Notes under the pieces: generated by a model
What the model was told of the DNA's origin: nothing
What the model saw: only the letters and a program-made list of their open reading frames with translations
Database searches by the model: none
In this document: one piece after another, positions 1 to 12,139 of the stretch
Position numbering within the stretch: position 1 is the first letter of the stretch
Layout: each line of letters starts with the position of its first letter
Assembly: GCA_013398615.1 (NCBI GenBank)
Contig: VZSR01000393.1
Coordinates: 3,534,888 to 3,598,887, forward strand
From: Brachypodius melanocephalos
Taxonomy: Eukaryota; Chordata; Aves; Passeriformes; Pycnonotidae
Direction: 5' to 3'
DNA: 64,000 nucleotides
Position numbers and translations under genes: made by a program

Positions 1-3000
1 TTAGATTCAGACACAGGGATCAGTTTAATGCAAATTAACATTGCCTAACATGAGGAAATGTTACTTCTTACTAATGACTGACTGCCTTTCACTTGAAATG
101 ATTTCATGATGGGCCAGCACTGGGAATGGTCATGCAAGGAGGTCGAGAAGCATTTGTGGTTTTAGGTCATGCAAGTTCTTCCAAATACGTCAATACAGTT
201 TCTAGACTGCTGTACTAAAGAGTAAAACAATGGGATAATTAATTGTATGTCCAGCATAAAATCTGCCTTGATTTTCATACATTGTGACACGTTTCAGATT
301 TCACTCTTGTAGTAAAAATTTTACCAAACTGGATTAATTTAACAACAAGCGGAAGATGGTCTGTAAATCCCCTACATGGGACAGACACAGATTTTGTAAA
401 TATTTTACTGAGAAGTCTAAATTGAGGTTGTGTTGAAGAGACACTGAAAGTCAAACCCTCAGATGAGCTGGTTTTATACATTTCCTAAATGCCAGCAGGT
501 AAAACAAGTACCAGGAAGCAAAACAGGTACCAAGAAGCAAAACAAATGCTATGATCATGCTGTTGAAGGAGTAAAGTAGATTTTTGCTGTTCACTGGATA
601 GATTTTTATCTCATTACACTACTGTAAATCCAATTTAGATGGTGTTTAAAGACTCCAAAGGCTTAAAAGTGCCTGTGAAAACAGGAATTGTGTAAAGCAT
701 CCCCTAGATGGAGCAGGTTGGCAAGGGCCGTGCGTGTGCACAGGCAGCAGCTGTGCTGCCACACTCAGCTTTACAAAGACCTCGTAACCAAATTTTGATA
801 CAGGACACTCATTTTACACCCATTTTACACCCATTTTACAGTCCTTCAGCACACGATTGGTCATGTTCAGTGTTGGTCTCTCCGAAAAACCATCAGGACA
901 TTCCTGTGCTGAAAATGTCACACAGATCCTTCCTGGCCAACACATCTGCAATCTTTCACTAACATAAGCTCCACACCAATCACCAATGCTTTATTTTTTA
1001 AAAAATATACTTTCTTAGCCCTGTAGAGTCAAGTGCAGCTACCAGGGAATGCAAAGTGATCTCCCAAAGGCTCTTTTACTACATCAAAGGTGCAAGATGA
1101 ATAAAGGTTCAGAGACCCAGGTATCTCTTTCAGTAATAACGTTTCAAAATTCTGAGGACGGAATATAAATTTTTCCATGTCTGTAGCACTTAGATCTACA
1201 GAGATAAAAAAAAATAATCATGGCTGTAAGGCGAGAAATTATATTTATTTGTCAATTATAAAATTAGATTTAGGAGTCACTAGAGAATATCAATTCTGAA
1301 TGCCCCATAAAGCTCTGCTAATAACTATAGATACCCAGGATTTTGACCTTTCTATTATTTAGACTTATATTTCCTTTCATTTATGTGGCTTGATAAAAAT
1401 TAATGATGCTTCACCCTTTAACTGAATTTCCCATGCTCAGAATGACTCCAGAAAATGATTTTGTCTGTGTTTTGTTTGTTGTGCAGAGCAAAGCTGACAA
1501 GAAATCATATGGCCCACTTAAAATCAGGGCATGCAAGAACGTAAAGAAGTATCTGGGACAAAGAATTCCCTCTTTTCCCACAGTTAAATAAAATCCCTTC
1601 AAAAGACACACCCATCTAACATTTTCTAAGAAAGCGAAGGTTTATATGAAAAGCCTCATGAGAATGTACAAGGTTGTAAAGTATCTCTCCTCAGCTTGCC
1701 TCTTTTTTTAATCTTAAAAAAAATGCTCTAAATACAGCACAGAGTCTCAGATGGCAAAAGGAAGGGATTGAAAATAGTAGTGGAGTATTTTAATGAAATG
1801 GGAGGTGTTTTCCCACTCGAACCCAGGGAATGAGCATTTTTGACACCCCAATTAACAGAATGCAATCAGAAGAGCAGCAGTTTACACAGGATGGAACATT
1901 TAGTTGTCTCATTTTAATTATTTTGTACAAATGGGGCAAAATTTTACTCCTAACAAGGATTTTGTCGTTTTTACCTGTGTCAGGGGTGTAAAACCAAACT
2001 TATCCACCACCTTTAGAAATGCTCAAATTTCGAACTTTGACAAAACTTTCAGTATAATTGGCTTCAGGGTGAGTTGCCTTGAAATATGTTTTACCTTAAG
2101 CCACTCTGAGGTGTTTTACATATTAATGAACCCTAAAGATTTGGTAAATTTGAAGGAAATTCTCTGAAGCTCTCACGAGCACACCCGATTTCTAGTATTT
2201 TCAACACTGAAAACCATATTTACGACAATCAAAACGATTCCTTTTGTAAGTAACATGATCTTTTGAACCTGAGCAGCAAGGACAATGGGCAGAATATATG
2301 TACAGCATAAATAAACCTCATACAGCTGCACAGATATATAAAATAGGATGTCAAACAATAGGGATCGCTATCATTGTGCAGACAGTGCTTTAATTTAAGG
2401 TCACTCAAACACAATGACTCAATTCTGCAAAAACAAAATTAACCCTGAGTCCAGGAAAAAAACAAAACAAAAAACCTCTTTTGACAGCCAAATTGCACCT
2501 CAAGCTAAGATTCAGAGTTCCGGACTGCGGCCCAAAATAAGAATTTCCCTTTTGTTTGTGTTCCAAAGAAAATGGCATTACTGCCTCCCATCTAAGAACA
2601 TCTCCATCCACTCAAGCAGCTCTTCACCATGACTGAGGACACAGAATTGCTTATTAATGTGAGAGACTCACAGCCCTGGAGAGGAGGGATCCCAGAGTGA
2701 GACTGTTCTTATCTGTGTGTTTAAGACCAAAACTCAGTGTAGTCTTGGCCTTTGTATATGTCGTTTACAAAGAAATCGTAAATAAAGAAATAGCAAGAGA
2801 AAATGTTCTGTTCTCCCAGGACCTTGATTCATTTGATTTAATATTATTTTCTCCTTGAAAAACTTCCACTTTCTTAACAAAGTAAAGATTTAAAAGCCTT
2901 GAGCTGGTGGTAAAATAAACACATTTTACTCACGAAATCTGTCTTTAAAGCTGTGATCTGTGTTCCGTATTTTTTTCCCCAGGTAAACATTTTTCAAATC

Positions 3001-4913
3001 TTTTCTATTTCCTTATCTGCTAACGTGGGTGAAAGGAGCAGGTCGAGTGAGCTGCAGGCTGGGGAGTGGGGCAGCTCCAGATGAAACACCTATTTGAACT
3101 TGTGAGAACCTCTCATTCTGCATTTCAAGGGCTGATTAGCTGGAAATAGATTTCCCTGTGATTAAAGGGGATGTAATAAAGGGTATTGCTGCCTTCCTCT
3201 GCCTATTAGCTCATTTGAACCCCTTCATATCCTTTGTATTTGCAGCACACGTCTTTGAGAAACATTTTCATATAAATTATATTTTAAAAGAATTACTTCC
3301 CCTCCAACTGGTAGGTGGAATATTGATAGGATCATTCTGTTGCCATTTCCTTCTCACGAGGCAGCGGAGATTGAGCCAGAGCAATTGGATCTGACATTCC
3401 TGCTGTCTGAAATGAGATTCCCACACCTCCCTCCCACCAGCCCTGTGGGAAACGGCCTCGTTTCAAAGGTGTCGAGCAGCTCCACCTCTTAGCAAAGTCA
3501 CTACACTGGAATCCCTGACCCTGCTTATTTAAGAGATTAAAAATAGACAAAAACATCCAATTGTACCCATCCGGATTGGAAATTTTGCCTCTGCATTCTA
3601 TTGTCCCATTGTCTAACCCAGGTCAGGGTAATATTCACTATATCCATCAGTTTTCACTTGGATTGGGTAAATTTCATCTTTGATAGAAAAACAACCACTA
3701 CCAAAAAGTTTTTGTGGGTCAGAGATTTGTAGAGATGCTGGAGAGGTTTTCTTTTGGCTTCTTGGCAGGCTTGAAAACACCTCTATGGGTGATCAAACTA
3801 CCAACCCACGCTTATAACAATAAAAACCAAAGGAATATTCAATGCAAATAAGTAAATTTGATACATCTAACACACAAACACACACACAAAAAATGTTTTT
3901 CAATAAAAAATCAGGGATTTTCCACCAGACTAATCTTCTTTTCAACCTTAAACTGTGAATGGCAAAGCAAATCTTAGCCTTGGAACCAAAAGCTCTTGAG
4001 GAGAAAGAAATAAGCCTCAACATGCAGCGATATTCTCCCCAGCACTGGATGGGCTCATCATGCAGCAATTCACATGCCAGAAGGTTTCTGTCTCCACTGA
4101 ATCTCTCATAGTGCACCACAGACTTTTAGAAGTTTGAAATATTGTTTAACTGCTAGTTTTCTTCTTGTGAGTCAAGCAAATCCTGACTTCAGGCACTGGT
4201 TTTACCAGATTTTTACTTTTCTGTGATATCACCATCAGTTTTTCTCCACTGGTTTGATGATCACAAAAGGAGGTACAGAAAGAAGTCCTTAACACGAGCC
4301 TAATAAACATTTGCATTACAATTTATGCCTACACTTCAGAAAACCTTGCACCTTGATTGAGTTCAAAGGCTGGAACTGAACCCAAAGTATTTTCTAAGTG
4401 TCCATTTCGAGCGAGCAGATGTGAGCAAGAGTTGTGAGTCTATGAACAAATCTGGAAACACAATTTTCGAGCTAACTGCCTGGAGCAATTTCTGCAGCAA
4501 TTTTCCACAGCAGAGAAGAAGCTCAGATGACTCATAACTCTAAAACAATGTGGCTAAAACCCCATTTCAAACTCTTTCTTGTTTCTATTCTTCTGCCGTG
4601 CTATATCCGTTGATTTGCATTTTATTTTTTTGAAGCTCTCAATTTATATCATTTAAAAGCCTTCCAGAGCCTGATGCTATCTAGAGAGATGGAGAGAAGT
4701 TTGTGCTGACTTGAAATAGCACCTCATTATCTGAACATCTGGATCTTCAGAAACGAGCTGCTCCTCACAAAAGTCATCAGGGCTCTTCAGAAACATCAGG
4801 GGTGCTTTTCACCTGCTTCCTTTCCCATCACAGCCACACCTCACACCTCTCAGAAGGCTGCTCTCTGCTCATCGATTTTTGCTGTAAGGACTCACTTTAA
4901 TGGCTGATTTAAA
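1..4913. other. intronic stretch, no gene seen
   Basis: Non-repetitive AT-rich DNA. Apart from a short 11-bp tandem repeat at 810-840 and a CA/A-rich patch near 3870-3895, I see nothing recognisable. Open frames are under 110 codons and lack family resemblance, splice context or codon bias. Confidence 0.7.
810..840 (+). repeat. 11-bp tandem repeat, about 2.8 copies
   Basis: The unit CATTTTACACC occurs twice exactly and is followed by a partial third copy. It is short and probably arose by replication slippage. No function is suggested. Confidence 0.85.
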
Positions 4914-5033
4914 ACCATAAAAGGTCTGGGTTGGAAGGGACCTTCAGGATCATCTCATTCCATCCCATGCCGGGGAAGGGACACCTTCCACTGCTCCAAA
5001 CCCTGCCCAACCTGGCCTTGAAAAGCCTCTAAA
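4914..5033 (-). mobile_element. CR1 LINE 3' fragment
   Basis: On the plus strand the piece reads GGTCTGGGTTGGAAGGGACC, a CATCTCATTCCA segment, GGGACACCTTCCACTGCTCC and CCAACCTGGCCTTGAA. That is the reverse complement of the 3' end of avian CR1 retrotransposons, so the element lies on the minus strand. It is heavily 5'-truncated and diverged, and the terminal ATTCTATG repeats are mostly eroded (CCATAAAA remains). It has no coding capacity. Confidence 0.92.
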
Positions 5034-5604
5034 TGTAGGAAATAAAATATTTTGAACCCCAAAATTTATTTCTTCTGACTGGGACGCTATTCATAAATAG
5101 AGATGAGAGTGTTCAACAATAAAACAGGAGCAGGAACAGCAGCTGGATGTGCTCTCCTTAATGCACGTTTTATTTAACATCCATGGATGCCATCAGCAGC
5201 AGGAGAAGGATCCATGATTTTTTTACAAGGAAACAAAAACCCAAAGCCGTGGATTCTGTTACTGGTTGAGTTTCTTTGCAGATGAAGCTTTAATCTGCTA
5301 AGGACATTGTTATTCTTTTCTGCTCTGACAGAGATTGTTATTAGATAACAATGTCCACGCAGCACAGAAATAAATTCCTGAGATTTTCAGATGTTCACCA
5401 AGGAAAAAGCCAAAACTCAGAAATTTCTAGAATTATTTCCAACAGAATCCAAGTGACTGAGGTTTTGAATACACATAATTACACCTCTGCAGATGTTTGC
5501 ACAATAGCTGAAATCCACACAGCAGTATTGCAGAGACAGGAAATGACCACGCAAAAACCAAATTTGTCCTGGGCTCTTTTTAGTTCCAACTCTTCCTGTG
5601 CTGC

Positions 5605-5629
5605 TTTTTTTTTTTTTTTTTTTTTTTTT
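5605..5629 (+). repeat. poly-T tract, 25 nt
   Basis: An uninterrupted run of T. In the sense of the host gene (minus strand) it is poly-A. It could be the tail of an old retrocopy, but I recognise no element beside it and see no target-site duplication. Confidence 0.9.
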
Positions 5630-7151
5630 GTGCAATGGTTGATGAATGCAGTCACCTCTCATGTCTGCAAGGAGAGGGAAACTTTTCATACCACGGAAAG
5701 TTTTTGAGCACAGTCTGGCCTGTCACAGTGGCATTTGTGGTGGACTGTGGAACCTAAGAGCCAAACACCCCTTTTCTCATGGAGTGTACAAGTGCACATC
5801 TCGCTAAAAAAAAACTAAATTAAGTTCAAAACCCCAAATTAGGTATTCTGAGTCCTTTTGTCCATTCTGGAGCAATTCTTATTTGCTACTGATTTTCTTC
5901 TCTACTCATTATTTTCTCCCAGAATTCTATTGAGAGATTCATCCCTTAGCCTTCACCTTCCACTTTCATCAAGTTCCTTTTTGCCTACAAGTCTTAAATC
6001 AGCTCTTGCATCATTGAGTGGTTACCGGCAGGCTCGTGTACAGATAGGAAATATATTTATATGCAAAATGCTATAACACTTCTCCAGTGTTCTCCAATAT
6101 TCATAACCGAGTGGAAAATGTGTTTAAAATCATATCAAATATTCCAGAATGTTTTCTGCAGTGCACGGTATGATTTGTTTTAAAGATACTGTCTGGTATT
6201 TCTGAGATGGGCTGCACAGAAAATAGGAAAGTGTTGAGGAAGTTACCTTTCTCACTCCTATTTATTGAAACTTAGAATGTTCTGTTTGATCCATTACACT
6301 TATCAGTAATAGTCTGAATTACACTACATAACTTTTCTTCCCTGGATAGGATTGAAAAAGACAGATTTTACTCCAACTAAAGGGCACGGCATCTTCTGCT
6401 TATCCATTTCCTCAAAATGCCATCTAAATTCTTAATTTATATTCCAAAATTTCTGTCAGTTTTCGGCCTTCCATCTTCATAAAACAAAAATTGCATACTG
6501 CTTTCTATCATTTCTGGGATGAAGAAAGAAAACCTTATCTTGCTTTATCTATTGGAAATGAACATCCTCAGTTTAATTTAAACCCATCTCTTCAAGTAGG
6601 AGTAACTTACCAAGTCACTGAGATCAAATCAAACTCCCTTTTTCCTCCCAAAAATAACATTGACATGTCAGATCACGCAATCAAATCCTGTTTGCCTCAT
6701 GTGGAGACTGATAAACTAAATATGATAAGTAAACTTCAGGGAACAAATAACAAACTGATATGCCAATATTCCTGGAAAGCACTTAACAAGGCAGGAGTTT
6801 CTATTAAAACTTTTTGAACTCAAATATTCAATATTCTGCTCCTCCAACCCAAAATGAGACAAGACCTGCTTTAAAACTGAAAAAGAAATTCTGATTGCTT
6901 ACACAATGTAAATCATGATTTTTTTCAAATTTTTTTTTTAATACTGCTTCCTTCCTCAAACCAAGCTGGGAGACTCCACTGGCAGCTGCTTTAGTAAAAT
7001 CTTGTTTTAATTCCATCTACACCTTTGCATGTGATGGGATTGAGCTTTTATGCTGAGATATGACATTCCAAGCAAAACTGTATGGAATTCCATGTCTCAT
7101 TTTCCAATTAAAGGCAAGCCAGGTATAAAATACCTTTCAAAAGACTCTCAA

Positions 7152-7224
7152 TCAAAAAACAAACAAAAAAACCAACCAACCAAACAAACAAAAAACACCA
7201 AAAAACAAACCAAAGAACCAACCA
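7152..7224 (+). repeat. (CAAA)/(CCAA)-rich simple repeat
   Basis: An A/C-only stretch built from irregular CAAA, CAAAA and CCAA units, with two interrupting G near its end. Imperfect low-complexity sequence. Confidence 0.85.
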
Positions 7225-7686
7225 GGTATATGTACATAGATTTATGTATATATAAATCTGTATGTTCACAATACATTGAACATCCCTTTCAGACAACAAA
7301 TTTCAAATGCTCTCTACATCTGGTGCACCCAAAAAACTGAAGTTTTGAAGAGTTCCCCTTACCTGAAGACATTTCTGAAAAGCTCAGGTGACCCTTAACA
7401 AATTAGGCAAGATGGCAAATGCCCTGAAGGCTTGAGGATATTGCCAAAGGAATTTTCTCCTGTGTGAGAAACAGATTCCTTCCCTTGTTGGCTGGGGAAG
7501 AAAGGTCTTGCTGTCAGTGCTGAGGGCATTTTTTGTGGGGTGGAAATGCCTTCAGGAGGAAATCAGTGCATTCTGCAGGGTCAGAGCTGGGCACAGAGAA
7601 TGCAGAGTGGCAGCCTGTGCCAGCTTTGCTGGATGGAATGGAGTCTAACCCTTGAAGCCTTGTTCAGGTTGCTTGGTTGGTGTTTT

Positions 7687-7722
7687 GGGGTTTTTATCGG
7701 GGTTTTTTTGGGCGGTAGGGGG
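7687..7722 (+). other. four-G-run cluster, possible G-quadruplex
   Basis: Four runs of three or more G lie at 7687-7690, 7699-7702, 7710-7712 and 7718-7722, with loops of 8, 7 and 5 nt. This is slightly looser than the usual G3N1-7 rule. It lies on the strand complementary to the CDH13 transcript, so the pre-mRNA would carry the C-rich side. Confidence 0.5.
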
Positions 7723-8012
7723 TGCATTGGAAATGTTGGTGCAGCGTTGTTTGATGCAAACTTTATATTAGGTTAATTAATAAGCTGCCAGGCATTATAT
7801 ATGCTTGAATAAAGGAGAAATTTGTATTGATCAAAGTCTGTACATAAATGACAGGAAGCTGGGAAGGGGATTATCCTGAAAAAAAAATAAAAAAATTTCA
7901 CATGTTCTGCTCAGCCCCATGGCTCCATCCCAGTGCAGGCACAGCCAGAGCCTAACTCAGAACAGCTTCTAAAACTTTCTGATCAAACCCAGACCTTTCT
8001 ACTCCTCATAGG

Positions 8013-8036
8013 AAAAAAAAAAAAAAAAAAAAAAAA
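8013..8036 (+). repeat. poly-A tract, 24 nt
   Basis: An uninterrupted run of A followed by GAAAACAAAAC. It may be a microsatellite or an old retrocopy tail. No AATAAA signal or recognisable element directly precedes it. Confidence 0.9.
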
Positions 8037-9061
8037 GAAAACAAAACTAAAAACCAGATACCCAAGAAACCCCAATCTGTTTGAAAGTGCTGGACTCTCC
8101 TAAGTGAAGCCCCTGTTTTCTCCTGGGAAGCTCTCAGAACCATCTCCTCACTCTCCACACTGCTAAAAGCAAAGCTTTTACCTGTTCTGTCCCAGAGTGC
8201 CACCCTCGAGCCTGACAGCCAGCAGCCTGCAGAACCCCGTGATTATCTCTCTTTTAAGGCAGGAACATGATGCCTTAATGTCATAATTAGGCCATGGTGA
8301 GAAGTCAAGAGTCCAGCAAAAAGCTCTGCTCTCTCCAATTCCCCCCTCCTCAGCTGCCTTGGACCCACTGCAACTTCCGAGGCAAAAATCAATGGCAACA
8401 ACTTTCTACTTGTTACCTCAGGAAAGCCTAAAACAGACCATTATTATCACCAGCACTGCCTTCCCCTCATTTTCTCAAGGAGTTAATCACATTAGTGGAA
8501 ATCTCTGGGCTTCCAGATATTAGAAGTGCATTTTTTGACAAATTCTTCTGAAAATTCTCCCTCGTTTTAGCACTTCCCCTCTCTCTAATGGTTCACTGGA
8601 AAGGCAGAAATCCCCATGGAAAACTGATCTCTCTGCAGTTTGTTTCCTCCATGAGTTATGTATTTTATCCAGCCACATTGAAGTACACGGGGATAATTCA
8701 GACGTTTCTAAGACAAGAGAAATTAGAGGAAGGGAAGATGATGCAGCCACCAGCATTCCTGTCACTCGTGTCTGACACAGCCCTGCATGACAACACGACT
8801 CGGAGCATCATTTCCCCTTAAATCACCCTTTCTGCCAAAGATCTTAGTGCAGGCAGCAAGGTGCTGAGGGAAATGTCAGAGTGGCAACTGCTTCACTCCT
8901 GCAATTTTTATAATTAAACCACCAATTCGATTTTATTATTCTATTATGAAGAGCCTTTTCCTCTCTAACCTCCAACTTCCCCTGAATTTCTGCCTGGATC
9001 ACCATTTAAAGCTGCATTCCTGAGCTCCACTGCCTGGTGTCAAAAAGGATTTTGGCAAAGC

Positions 9062-9154
9062 AGAAATTACTCAGAAGTGAGAGATGAGGCCAAACCCCTG
9101 TATTTGATCCCTCGCAGGCTGTGAGCTCTAATCTCTCACTTCTGAATAATTTCT
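9062..9154. repeat. inverted repeat with 24-bp arms and 45-nt spacer
   Basis: The arm at 9062-9085 (AGAAATTACTCAGAAGTGAG plus AGAT) and the arm at 9131-9154 (ATCTCTCACTTCTGAATAAT plus TTCT) are reverse complements at 23 of 24 positions. The spacer is 9086-9130. Such a repeat could fold into a stem-loop of about 93 nt in a transcript of either strand. It could be the end pair of a tiny MITE-like element or a chance inverted duplication. No matching element is recognised. Confidence 0.85.
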
Positions 9155-10543
9155 CAGCACAGAAAGCCACCAGCTGTGGTGGCCATGGAGTGGCTGCTGT
9201 TGTCCTCTGTGATATTAATGAAGATATTAATGAAAGAAGTTCCCATTCGAAGAGGTCTGAAAACTGGAAATTGAAGTCTATTGGAAGAAAATTTAATTAG
9301 GATCTTTTAGTTCATCAGAGGGCTGTGGAATGAGTGTGAATGAACCTACAGGGCTACAGAGACTCGTAGCTCCCGGAGGAATATGACTCCACAACTTTCC
9401 TTCAACAGTTATAATGAAAATTTAAATGCAAAAAAAAAAAGTAAAAAGTGTGATAAACCTAAATTGAACTGAAGCAGCGTATCTAATTTTTACAGTCTAG
9501 TTACTGCTACTATCAAATATTCATTTCTCCCAACAAGCAGGTAACTATGGCAACAAACACACCATATCTGTATGAAAAGGTGCCAAGAAACAAAAAAAAA
9601 AGTGAAAATCTTTACATTTATCTCAGTTTTTTTTAACCTTCTTTAGAATTTCCAGCAGAGTTATCAACTATTTAAAATATCAGCAGAGATTAATTTAGTA
9701 AAACATTATGAAGACACTGAACAACACAATGGGAAGGATCCCATTCCTCTCTGAAAACTGCAATCAAAAGTAATTTCCAATTAAAATACTTTCTGACAAG
9801 AAGAAGAAAATTAATTTAAATTTTAGCTCTAGGACGAAAGGAGAACGAGCAACGTCATGTTTCATTTTCTCCAGCCTGTCACTTCAATTCTCTTTTGAGG
9901 AGGCCTTATTTTCAGATGATATAATTACAATCCTGAAATGGCAGTTTTAAATATACAGGACAGATGTTTATTAAGTTGAAATACACTTGGAATAAAATTC
10001 ACTATTTCTCTTTGCTGTGGAAGCAAAAACATTCTGGGCCTTTTCTCTGTTGCAGTTCCCTAAAGCTGGAATATTCCTATGATTGTTAATGGAATTATTT
10101 CCCATTTCAAAGACTGGAAGTCTCCCTGCCATGGCACTGCCACACATCTCAGGATTTCAAGAATTCTGAAAAGAATTAAATTAATAAATAAATTATTCTT
10201 AATTAAATTAAAAGTTACATGGGCAGTGTCAGGCAAAATATTCTGAAGATATCAGAGGTTGTTTGCCAAAGAAGAAAACTCACCCTTCATAAATACTGCT
10301 CCCTGTACCATCAGCCTACAAGGGAGAATTCATATTTCAGTTTTTCAGATGCAGGTATCTGTTTGGGGATGGTGGGATAATGTGGCACAAACTTAAAGTG
10401 TTTACAAATTACTTTGGGGAGTGAGCAATTTCTCCCCTTAAAAGTGATTTATCTCTGGTCTCCAAGGAGTCAGCTCATACTTGTTCTGCAGGGAGAATGA
10501 TGCTTTATGGATTTCCTCTCAAGGAAATAAAGTTTGCTTTGGG

Positions 10544-10604
10544 GAAAGAAAAAAAAAAAAAAAAAGAAAGAAAAAAAAAAGGAAAAAAAAAAAAGAAAAT
10601 AAAA
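10544..10604 (+). repeat. A-rich simple repeat (A)n with G interruptions
   Basis: About 60 bases of A with scattered single or double G (GAAAG, GGAAA). Purine-only low-complexity sequence. The plus-strand reading frame across it yields only a poly-lysine artefact. Confidence 0.9.
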
Positions 10605-11036
10605 GCCATGGCACAAGACAGATCAAGTTAATGATGTCACAAGCAAACTGTAATGCAAATATGGGTGTAATGGACAACATTTACAAGTAAAAATACACCC
10701 AAAGGCAGCCACTGCCTCGCTAAGATGCTCCTGATGTATTTTAATTAAGACATCAATTTTTGAGATTTGTTTAATCAACAAAAATTAAAAGCAATCTGGC
10801 AAAAAGTTCTGTGAATGTTTTACTAGTGGAGCACCAGTGGATCCTCCAGTCCAGAGGAGAATAAACTCATATTTATTCACATGCTGCCTTCTCAAATTAC
10901 CTTTTAATTGATGCACTGAGTACAGAAAACAGAAAACTAAAAATTAATGTTATCCACGTAGAGTGAGAAGGGTTTATTTTAACCTTGAACAGAGTTTTGT
11001 AAAACTCTACAGTGCAGACTGAAAACTAAAAGTTGA

Positions 11037-11050
11037 ACACACACACACAC
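11037..11050 (+). repeat. (AC)7 microsatellite
   Basis: Seven AC units in a row, a short dinucleotide repeat. Confidence 0.85.
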
Positions 11051-12094
11051 ATTTAATTAATGTTATTGTAATTAGATACTCCAGCATAAAAGAAAGCTAA
11101 ATTTGGGTAGAATTTAGAGAGAAAGAAATTTCCCATTTGATGGCATTAAGATACAATCTCCTACAAACCAGCATATTTTAAATGATTTTTGCTACTTGTG
11201 CTCTAAAAATAGAAAGTCATAAGAAAACAGGAAAGATAAAAGAAAGTGAAAATCAAATGAGAAAGATGTGTCTGTTGTCTGATGACATTTAGGGAATCGA
11301 AAATAAAATCCCATTGGTGCTATAGGAATTATCCCAAAATAACACTCCGGCAAATTGGAATTATCCTAGCAGAACTAAAAATAACCACCCTGTTCATGTT
11401 AAAAAAAAATAATCAAAAATAAGATGAAGCATCTCAGGGGTAACTCTTGTTGAGTTGCTGTTACTCCACCAAACGAAGCAATTATTCTTATGGTGATTTT
11501 GAAGTAATTCCATTTATTTTCAGTGTTAATTCTACTTGATTCATGCTGGTTGTAAATTGACCATTTCCAGATGTTTTCTCTTCTTCCCTCTTCAGCACTG
11601 AGCATATTGAAAGTATTGATACTTGGGTTAAAAAGTCAGACTTTGGGGATAAAATATCCAAAAGTTTTGTTTCCAAGCATTAACTGTGCTACCTCCACTC
11701 TACTTCCTGTCCAGGCAGCAAAAACTGTTGGGAAATGAGAAACTTCCAGGAAAAATTTGGATTAATCAACAGTGACACACTTCTACCTTTTGGAGTCGTG
11801 TTCCTTGGCCCCAACCAAGGGCTGAAAAACATTGCCTGTGAGAATCTTTCAGATTTTTTCCACCTTTTAGCAATTCTTCGTCTACATGGATAAGATTAAT
11901 TTTCAGTTTTCTGTTTATGCACTCACCCACATCTCTCCCTGAACTGAAATGTCCGCCCTAAACATCCACAAAATGTGTGGTGCGTTCCCAATCTGGAATT
12001 TCTAAGCTTTAGTGAAAATTTAAGTTTTTTATTTTCAGTCATAGATGACCTTTGAAGATCATTGTGCTCTTAGTTCAAGCAGAATATGTGCCAG

Positions 12095-12139
12095 CATTCA
12101 GCAATTAACCATTTAGCAATTAACCATTCAGCAATTAAC
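12095..12139 (+). repeat. 15-bp tandem repeat, three copies
   Basis: Three consecutive copies of CATTCAGCAATTAAC. The middle copy differs by one base (TTTAG for TTCAG). Confidence 0.92.

Noticed and set aside
5351..5707. 118-codon frame with a polyphenylalanine run
   Set aside because: The run comes from the 25-nt poly-T tract. There is no family resemblance on either side.
8013..8036. Processed pseudogene tail
   Set aside because: A poly-A run exists, but no gene-like sequence, polyadenylation signal or target duplication is visible beside it.
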